Of a stretch of DNA of 34,998 nucleotides, positions 29,573 through 34,998 are shown one piece after another (within the stretch, counting starts at the first letter, position 1; each line of letters opens with the position of its first letter). Source of the stretch: an uncultured Clostridia bacterium (GTDB lineage Bacteria; Bacillota; Clostridia; TANB77; CAG-508). Location: NCBI GenBank assembly GCA_944386385.1, contig CALXAV010000018.1, positions 1 to 34,998 on the forward strand, written 5' to 3'. The notes under the pieces were generated by a model. The model was not told where the DNA came from. It worked only from the letters and a program-made list of their open reading frames with translations, and ran no database searches. The translations under genes were made by a program, and so were the position numbers.

Positions 29573-31000
29573 TTAATTCATAAAATAGTTATCAATTTTT
29601 TTCTTTGTATCTAATATTTCATCACCTGACACATCATAATGTTTTGCCATTTCAATTGAGGCATCAAAAATTTCTTGAACATTTGGTGAATATAATTTTT
29701 CTAATATTTCCATAAATAAATATATTTCTTGTTTTACTTTTTCAATAAAGTCTTCATATTCATCCATTAAATTTTCTTCTAACAATTCTATTTCTTTACA
29801 ATATTTTTGAATAAGCATTTGTTCTTTTCTTGCAAAATTATTTTTTGCTACATCATACATTTTTAATCCAACTGTATTTCCAATAATAGCTCCAATTACA
29901 GGAATTGGAATAATGGTTTGTCCTAGTATTGAAGATATTGCTGAAATAGAAGCATCTAAAGTTAATAATTCAGAGTTTTCTAAAAATTCGTTTTCTGTAA
30001 CTTTACCATTTTTATATAAATAAACTTGCTCTGCTATTCCAAAAGAAGAAGTTACTAAAGCATTAGCAACTGCTGATGGTGTATTAGTATAATTAGTTAA
30101 ACTATATAAACTTGCCCCTCTTATTCCACCTTTAATAGTGCTAATTCCAGAATCTTTTATTATTTCATTCCAATCATCTGAAGTAAAATTTTTTAATAAT
30201 TTTCTTTCTTTTTTCTTTTTTACTATTAATGATACAAAAGTTGTTCCACCTTCAATTACTGAAGAAATTGCTGTGACTTTAATTCCTTCACCTATTGTAG
30301 GCTTATGCTTATCAATAATTTCCTTTTTTATTTCACTATTTTGTTCTTTTATTTTGTTTTTTTCTTCATTAATAGTATTATTTGCAACATTTCTTTGAAC
30401 TTCTGAATACTCAAGATTAGCTGGTTCTACAGAATCAATTTTTATAGGTCCATCTTTAAAAAAATCATTAACTCTTTTCCATTGTTTCAAAGAAAATGAA
30501 CCATCACTTGTAGGCATTTTTTGGGCTTCATTTTCAGATAGCGACAATAAATATTTAATTTTATCATATTGATCTTTGGGAATTTGATATTTTCCACCTT
30601 GCTTTAAGAAATTAGGATATTTTTTTAAATGTTCTGCTATAGCACTTAAAGATAAATCCCTATTATAAAATTTTTGCTGTATATCAGTTCCGTTTCTTAC
30701 TAAATCTACCACTCCATTATTATTTACCCACTTATAAACATCCTCATTTCCAATTATATTAGCCTTAGCATTTCCAATTCCTACTTCTGAAATTTCAGCA
30801 ATAAATCCGTGAATTCCACTTTCACCACCGCGATTACTACTAATTAATTTATTGATTTCACTTAATGTATTATCCAAATTTTTAAGTGCATTATCTAAAT
30901 TAATATCTTGACTATTTATATTTTTTATTAAATTTTCCAATCTTAATGTATTCAAATATTGCACCCAAGAGGCAACTGCTTGCTCTTGAGTAGATTTCAT
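29573..31000 (-). CDS. island protein with C-terminal glycine-rich membrane-like segment, unknown function
   Basis: I do not recognise a named family. From the ATG at 31000 (475 aa; GAGGG about nine bases upstream, preferred to the in-frame TTG at 31021) there is a helical N-terminus, a conserved-looking block GIHGFIAEISEVGIGNAKAN near 70-90 followed by DLVRNGTDIQQKFYN, a basic linker, and a C-terminal half with small-residue hydrophobic stretches (LDASISAISSILGQTIIPIP, VIGAIIGNTVGLKMYDVAKN) that could insert into a membrane. A helical acidic tail follows. It starts four bases after the gene upstream stops, so the two are surely cotranscribed and may act together. An effector or defence role is only a guess. 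Confidence 0.7.
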   Translation of the reverse strand: MKSTQEQAVASWVQYLNTLRLENLIKNINSQDINLDNALKNLDNTLSEINKLISSNRGGESGIHGFIAEISEVGIGNAKANIIGNEDVYKWVNNNGVVDLVRNGTDIQQKFYNRDLSLSAIAEHLKKYPNFLKQGGKYQIPKDQYDKIKYLLSLSENEAQKMPTSDGSFSLKQWKRVNDFFKDGPIKIDSVEPANLEYSEVQRNVANNTINEEKNKIKEQNSEIKKEIIDKHKPTIGEGIKVTAISSVIEGGTTFVSLIVKKKKERKLLKNFTSDDWNEIIKDSGISTIKGGIRGASLYSLTNYTNTPSAVANALVTSSFGIAEQVYLYKNGKVTENEFLENSELLTLDASISAISSILGQTIIPIPVIGAIIGNTVGLKMYDVAKNNFARKEQMLIQKYCKEIELLEENLMDEYEDFIEKVKQEIYLFMEILEKLYSPNVQEIFDASIEMAKHYDVSGDEILDTKKKIDNYFMN

Positions 31001-31004
31001 ATCA

Positions 31005-31979
31005 TTATCCCTCATCTTCAACTATTCCTTTTTCTATAGATTTAGCAATTGCCTTTGTTTCATTTACTATACTTCCTAATAGGAATTTATCTTCTTCTTT
31101 CATTATTGTATAGTCCATATTAAAAATATATAGTGCCTTTTGATAATTTTTTACTATATTAACATATAAAGCATTATTCTCCTCTAATAATATTTTTATA
31201 CTATTAGATTGTTCAACTATTTTCCCTGTATTAGTTTTTATTTTCTCTATTTCATCTTTCTTTTCTTTATCAATTTTTCTTTTATTATTACTTAGAAGTA
31301 TAATTGACGTAAGCAATGTTGCACCTGCAATACTCCAACCAATCGGTCCTGCCAAAGCTAAAAGGGCCTGTCCACCTGTGACTCCAGCTCCACCTGCTGC
31401 TATACTTCCTCCACCTAGCCAAGCAAGTGCTGCACTATTTGCTGCTGCTCCAGATAATGCCGATATTGCAGTGCCAGTTGAAGCTGTTCCAAAAGTAGTA
31501 GCCACCCACATTGCAGCACTTGGTGCAAGACTAGTTACTGCTAATCCTCCTGTTACTCCTACACCAGCTGTAAATGCTGATTTTTGTACTTGTTCTAATT
31601 CTTTTTTTGTAAAATCACATATTTGCTTAAAATTATTTTTTATAACTTTTATTTCTTTAATTTTTTTATCAAATTCCTTTGGATGATTTGCAATACTATT
31701 AATTAAAAATTCTACATTATCTATTAAGTCTATTGTTTTTTTTCTTTGATAAAATAATGCTATTCCTGTATCACTTAAAGTATTGTATTCTTTGTTATAT
31801 ACTGCAACCGCTTTTTCCAATTCTTCATCAAGTTCTTTTTTCTTATTTATCTTCTGATTTTTCTCATTATTCTTTTTTATTTTATTTGATATTGAAACTA
31901 CACCCAAATCATTTTTTACTATTATTTCTTTTTTATCATCATTTTTATTGATATTATTTGTTTTTTTATTATCATCCAT
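31005..31979 (-). CDS. island protein with alanine/glycine-rich transmembrane hairpin, unknown function
   Basis: The 324-residue protein has a Lys/Asn-rich disordered start (1-50), a coiled-coil region (50-130), then a long Ala/Gly-rich hydrophobic block at about 135-230 (GVGVTGGLAVTSLAPSAAMW; FGTASTGTAISALSGAAANS; AALAWLGGGSIAAGGAG; LLALAGPIGWSIAGA), followed by a second coiled region. Proteins with the ALAWLGGGS...ALAGPIGW pattern occur widely as uncharacterised proteins; the glycine-zipper look suggests membrane insertion or pore formation, which is an inference. It is the first gene of the two-gene module and has a promoter at 32018-32048. Confidence 0.75.
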   Translation of the reverse strand: MDDNKKTNNINKNDDKKEIIVKNDLGVVSISNKIKKNNEKNQKINKKKELDEELEKAVAVYNKEYNTLSDTGIALFYQRKKTIDLIDNVEFLINSIANHPKEFDKKIKEIKVIKNNFKQICDFTKKELEQVQKSAFTAGVGVTGGLAVTSLAPSAAMWVATTFGTASTGTAISALSGAAANSAALAWLGGGSIAAGGAGVTGGQALLALAGPIGWSIAGATLLTSIILLSNNKRKIDKEKKDEIEKIKTNTGKIVEQSNSIKILLEENNALYVNIVKNYQKALYIFNMDYTIMKEEDKFLLGSIVNETKAIAKSIEKGIVEDEG

Positions 31980-32017
31980 CTTAATAACCTCTTAATACTA
32001 ATTTATTACTAAAGTTA

Positions 32018-32048
32018 ATTATATTTCATTATTGCATATTCTTTTCAA
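32018..32048 (-). promoter_or_regulatory. promoter of the two-gene membrane module
   Basis: TTGAAA (32043-32048) and TATAAT (32018-32023) on the minus strand with a 19-base spacer, slightly long but otherwise good, 38 bases upstream of the start at 31979. Confidence 0.5.
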
Positions 32049-32096
32049 TATTATTACTATAATTCTCTACAATACAAATTACTATTTTTGATTAAA

Positions 32097-32597
32097 TTAT
32101 ACTTGTTTAGTTACACTTTCAATTTTGCTTATACTTACAGGTATATAATCAACTACATCACAAGAAACACATATATGATTTTTCTTATTAAATCTTTCAT
32201 CTAGTGGCTTATCATGTATATGTCCAAAAACATTGATTTGATTTTCTCCAACCTCTTCAGTTGGTGCATGTGTTAATAATAAATTATCTAAAATAATTTT
32301 CTTCTTATACACCTCTAAGAATCCTATTTCTTTCCAAGTATTCACTCCAATTTTAAAATCATGATTTCCTCTAAGTAATATTTTTCTTCCATTTAATCTC
32401 TCAACCAAACTTTTAACATCTTGTAATGAGCCAAACCCTACATCACCTAAATGGTATACTGTATCCGCTTCTTTAACAACAGAATTCCATTTTTTAATTA
32501 TGTATTCATTCATTTCATAAGTATTTTTAAATGGTCTATTACAATATTTAATTATATTTGCATGATTGAAATGTGTATCTGCTATAAAATATACCAT
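32097..32597 (-). CDS. calcineurin-like metallophosphoesterase
   Basis: A compact (166 aa) metallophosphoesterase with all metal motifs: ADTHFNH at 6-12, GDVGF near 51, GNHD near 77, a TH at about 109 and GHIH near 125. The DTHFNHANIIKYCNRPF start is typical of the COG4186-type predicted phosphohydrolases found in phages and mobile elements; the substrate is unknown. AGGAG precedes the ATG. It lies inside the island, with a run of five 11-base repeats in its upstream region. No partner ligase or kinase is adjacent. Confidence 0.85.
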   Translation of the reverse strand: MVYFIADTHFNHANIIKYCNRPFKNTYEMNEYIIKKWNSVVKEADTVYHLGDVGFGSLQDVKSLVERLNGRKILLRGNHDFKIGVNTWKEIGFLEVYKKKIILDNLLLTHAPTEEVGENQINVFGHIHDKPLDERFNKKNHICVSCDVVDYIPVSISKIESVTKQV

Positions 32598-32646
32598 TAT
32601 TATTCTCCTATTTTTTGATATATTGTACTATTTTATATCTGTTCTT

Positions 32647-32701
32647 GCGACAAACATACGACAAAGGTGCGACAAACATACGACAAAGGTGCGACAAAAT
32701 G
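32647..32701. repeat. five 11-base tandem repeats (iteron-like)
   Basis: RCGACAAA recurs at 32647, 32658, 32669, 32680 and 32691, exactly 11 bases apart, with alternating spacers CAT and GGT. On the minus strand each unit reads TTTGTCGY. One helical turn per unit puts all copies on the same face of DNA, as in operators or iterons. They lie between the AlbA_2 stop and the phosphoesterase start. Confidence 0.85.
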
Positions 32702-32706
32702 TAAAA

Positions 32707-34180
32707 TTAATCATTTTTGATTCTATAAACTTTTTTAGGATCTTTAATAGATGTTCCAAACCATTCTATCAGATTGTTCTCAACTAAGCTCTTTAATACT
32801 CTTTGAACAGTTCTTTTGTCTCTATTTATAATTTCACATATTTGAGAAGGTTTAACATCTCCTTTATCAAATATAATTTGTAATACTTTTTGTTCCATTG
32901 CATTTAAATTATTCCATACGGAATTAATTTTTGTATTTTTTAACAATAATTCATTTTTTCTTTTACTTCTCATTACTATATTGTTTTTTAATATTAACTT
33001 TAATGAAACACCTTTTTCTTCTATGTATATTGGATCTTCCAGAAAAAACTCGCTCATTTCCCTATAAATTCTTGAAACACCTTCGTTTAATTCCTTAACA
33101 ACTCCAAGTTCTGTTAATGTTCTTGATATTATAGGATTACGTGCATAACGTTTTTCTTTAATATTGTTTATAGTAACGATTCCTGGTAAGTCACCTGGAC
33201 TCACAATCTCCATTCTATCGTCATAAATAAATATTTTTGTATGCTCCCCACTAATTGCATAGTTTCTGTGAGTCACAGCATTAGTTATTCCGTTCTTCCC
33301 ACGCAAATTTAGGATATTCAGGTACTGTTACGAATTCACCATCAGTACCTAAATGTGTAAATTCTCTAAGTTGTGTATCTACAAATTTTTGAGATTCTTT
33401 AATTTGTTTATATAATGGCATAGCAAAAGTTTTGTCCTTTACTATGTTTAAATCTGCTCCTGTCTGCATTTCTTTACCTTCAAATTTTATTACTCTAACT
33501 CTAGCAGTTGGAAAAAATAATGATGGATCTTTTGCAAAAAGTAGCGTTCCAGCATTAGTAAGACATTCCTTTCTTGTTATATCGTCTTTTATTAAAAATC
33601 TTCTAGCACGTAAAATATCTAATAAATCTTGTTCATTTGCACTTATTGCATTTTTATATATTTCTACCATATCTAAATCTATATCATCTATACTCGACCT
33701 AGTATTTAATTGTTCCTCAAATGATATTTCATGTCTATCTAATTCTATTATTTTAACTTGTTCAGAAGATAATTTATTTGTTGAATCTCCTTGTCTTAAA
33801 TACACTTCATCTTTTACATTTCTTATTAAAGTATTTATACTAGGACTAATGTGTATTAATAAAATCTTGTCTTTATTACCTTTGTAATTTATTATGTTTA
33901 TTGTTTCGTTTTCAAATTTAGGCATAGTTTTTAGATAATCTCCAGAAGTAATCTTTAAAAATTTATTATACTTTTCAGGACATTCTTCAAATCCCTCTAA
34001 CTTTCCATCATCTGAAATTCCTATAACTAAAGTTCCACCACTAGCATTAGCAAATCCGGCTATATGATTTGCCAACTCTTTTATATCTTTTTTAGCACTT
34101 TTTCTATCAAAAAATTGATTTTCTTTTTCATTACACATATATTCAATAGTTAATATAGAATTAATTTTAGAACCTTCCAT
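32707..34180 (-). CDS. AlbA_2/Schlafen-like ATP-binding regulator (needs +1 shift at codon 297)
   Basis: The N-terminal AlbA_2 domain (NQFFDRKSAKKDIKELANHI, AGFANASGGTLVIGISDDGK) leads into the RNA-binding/ATPase-like core, and the C-terminus has a winged helix (PSQICEIINRDKRTVQRVLK). The ATG at 34180 has AAAGGAG upstream. The frame is good for 296 residues to PKFAWEE, meets CGG and stops three codons later. Skipping C at 33292 gives FAWEEGITNAVTHRNYAISG, matching the family pattern (F-A-W-x-E-A/G-I-x-N-A-x-x-H-R), and continues to 32707: 490 aa, the usual length. Such proteins are often found in mobile and defence regions. It is either read by the same +1 event as the other CGG genes or is a pseudogene. 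Confidence 0.8.
33290..33292 (-). other. in-frame CGG at the AlbA_2 frame break
   Basis: The minus strand reads TGG GAA GAA CGG AAT AAC TAA in the start frame and TGG GAA GAA (C) GGA ATA ACT AAT GCT if the C is skipped. The second reading restores the conserved family core exactly, with no residue gained or lost. Confidence 0.65.
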
Positions 34181-34211
34181 TGATTTTCTCCTTTATATTT
34201 TTTACTTCCAT

Positions 34212-34220
34212 ATTATATCA
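34212..34220 (-). promoter_or_regulatory. extended -10 promoter of the AlbA_2 gene
   Basis: TGATATAAT on the minus strand, 32 bases upstream of the start codon; the -35 is poor. The rest of the gap 34221-34597 is AT-rich and holds the hairpin at 34505-34545 but nothing else that I can name. Confidence 0.65.
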
Positions 34221-34504
34221 TGCTTTTCTATTTTCTTCCATATATATTTGCATTTTTTACTTCTTTGGTTTTATAGACATATATTTTATTAATTGTAGGA
34301 CAAAATCAATTTTTTTCCGACAATTAGTTTAATTTTTTTATAAATTATATCATTTATTATAAACTTTTATTTAGTTTTAATTCATTGATATTAAACTTTT
34401 AAAATATATTTTTGTTTTAAACAACAATTATATTCTTCTAAATTTTAAACTTTAACAATATACAATTTATATTTGTATAGTTTTGTTGATATTTAAAAAA
34501 ATTT

Positions 34505-34545
34505 AAACCATAATCTTTTTATAAATATTATAAAGATTATGGTTT
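34505..34545. terminator. long A/T-rich bidirectional hairpin
   Basis: AAACCATAATCTTT and AAGATTATGGTTT pair with one bulge around an AT loop. The plus strand continues ACTTTTTTC and the minus strand AAATTTTTTTAAAT, so it can terminate in both directions, for instance the truncated yebC transcript from the right. Confidence 0.7.
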
Positions 34546-34597
34546 ACTTTTTTCTATATTAATCATTTTAATTATTGTTCTTTATGGTTCTTTGTTT

Positions 34598-34618
34598 AAC
34601 GAATTGTGCCAAAATTGT
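34598..34618. repeat. right 21-base direct repeat of the island
   Basis: Identical to 29290-29310. ATTGTGCCA occurs twice in a row here (34602-34622), then again in the duplicated yebC core at 34679-34687. Confidence 0.7.
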
Positions 34619-34629
34619 GCCAAAAGCAT

Positions 34630-34704
34630 TTATTCGTTTTTCGAAACCGTTGAGGCTGTAAGGAAAGAATTTTCAATATTGTGCCATTTACTGTGTCCTG
34701 ACAT
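34630..34704 (-). pseudogene. yebC 5' stump (24 codons)
   Basis: AAAGGAGG, then ATG at 34704 and [10 protein letters not shown], identical in DNA to the start of yebC for 29 bases. After that the sequence switches to unrelated ENSFLTAS and a TAA at 34630. It keeps what looks like the original yebC ribosome site and promoter (TGGTAAAAT near 34743-34751 on the minus strand). This is the right scar of an insertion into the start of yebC. Confidence 0.8.
34676..34704 (-). repeat. right copy of the yebC 5'-end duplication (candidate att site)
   Basis: 29 bases identical to 29135-29163. Together they bracket about 5.5 kb that contains all the island genes. Confidence 0.8.
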
Positions 34705-34838
34705 GTCTATTCCTCCTTTAATTGTAATATAACCTGTTATATTTTACCACATTTTTTTAATTTTGTGTAGTACTTTTATCAAGAAATTTAGTTTGTTATT
34801 TTATATTTTTTAGAATTTCTTATAACTTCTAATTTTTC

Positions 34839-34867
34839 TTGTTATTTTCTTAATTTAGTGATATATT
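34839..34867 (+). promoter_or_regulatory. promoter of the leader ORF at the right edge
   Basis: TTGTTA (34839-34844), 17 bases, TATATT (34862-34867), with TG one base before the -10 element. It points right, away from yebC. Confidence 0.6.
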
Positions 34868-34902
34868 AAATAAAATAATATTTTTAATAAAGGTGATAAA
34901 AA

Positions 34903-34932
34903 ATGGAATACATATATAGTCCGGGAATTTGA
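34903..34932 (+). CDS. nine-codon leader-peptide-like ORF
   Basis: AAAGGTGAT precedes ATG; the ORF reads MEYIYSPGI and stops at TGA. A terminator hairpin follows about 25 bases later, and TTTGACA at the stop codon can pair with TGTCAAA after the terminator. A short translated ORF followed by a terminator and a competing stem is the layout of an attenuator; the controlled gene would lie beyond the window. Confidence 0.45.
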   Translation: MEYIYSPGI

Positions 34933-34958
34933 CAGTTAATTAAATAAAAAATTGATAT

Positions 34959-34984
34959 AAGCATTGGAAATGCTTAATTTTTTT
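34959..34984 (+). terminator. terminator after the leader ORF
   Basis: AAGCATT and AATGCTT pair around GGA, followed by AATTTTTTT. It is a good intrinsic terminator on the plus strand. Confidence 0.75.
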
Positions 34985-34998
34985 GTCAAATTTTTCTT

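Noticed and set aside
31378..31686. Plus-strand Ala/Pro-rich ORF opposite the glycine-rich membrane protein
   Set aside because: It is the antisense shadow of Ala/Gly codons; no start signal or protein-like pattern.
32647..32701. CRISPR array
   Set aside because: The repeat unit is only 11 bases with 3-base spacers that alternate between two forms; no cas genes nearby.
28444..34704. Diversity-generating retroelement or integrase gene in the window
   Set aside because: No reverse transcriptase, template repeat or tyrosine/serine recombinase motif was found in any frame supplied.

Overview
The window looks like an AT-rich, anaerobic, spore-forming Firmicute (class Clostridia, probably an uncultivated gut lineage). 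It carries a complete spoIIIA operon, the clostridial SCIFF peptide and its radical-SAM maturase, several Gram-positive prepilin-like proteins with the KGITLIALVIT-type N-terminus, and consensus sigma-A promoters. No rRNA, tRNA, CRISPR array, transposase or integrase gene was found. Layout: (1) 97-4945, minus-strand operon nagZ-like glycosidase, DUF2207 membrane protein, DnaB-like ATPase; (2) 4966-6737, rqcH on the plus strand; (3) 6855-8529, a GLUG-repeat prepilin-like protein; (4) 8758-11852, the SCIFF locus scfA-scfB followed by an Orn/Lys/Arg decarboxylase; (5) 11920-13580, a LamG-domain prepilin-like protein diverging from a small HTH regulator; (6) 13637-18973, spoIIIAA to spoIIIAH; (7) 19017-26468, three tandem, individually promoted and terminated genes for prepilin-anchored C-type-lectin/FGE-like surface proteins, each with an (AC)n tract just after the start codon; (8) 26532-29163, a structured noncoding element, an anchored extracytoplasmic protein, and yebC; (9) about 29164-34675, an apparent island inserted at the 5' end of yebC, holding a two-gene glycine-rich membrane module, a metallophosphoesterase and an AlbA_2/Schlafen-like regulator; (10) the native yebC promoter with a 24-codon yebC stump, then a leader-peptide-like ORF with a terminator at the right edge. 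The most striking signal is in translation. By hand scan I found no CGG codon used as ordinary in-frame arginine in any convincing gene, although CGG occurs roughly fifty times in the other two codon phases. The only six in-frame CGG triplets (1920, 1910, 1903, 8487, 15998, 33292, minus strand) sit exactly where skipping one base (the C, leaving GGN glycine) gives the expected protein: the poly-glycine tail of DUF2207, the glycine of the prepilin cleavage site, the second part of the sporulation protein SpoIIIAE, and the conserved core of AlbA_2. This suggests that CGG acts in this organism as a +1 frameshift (or four-base CGGN glycine) codon. A systematic sequence error or four separate pseudogenes remain possible. 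The second striking signal is the lectin-pilin array: all three (AC)n tracts (n = 14, 14, 8) put the best start codon out of register with the body of the gene, and the copies share near-identical promoters and N-terminal halves but have divergent lectin tips. That is the arrangement expected of a phase-variable, recombining surface-antigen locus.
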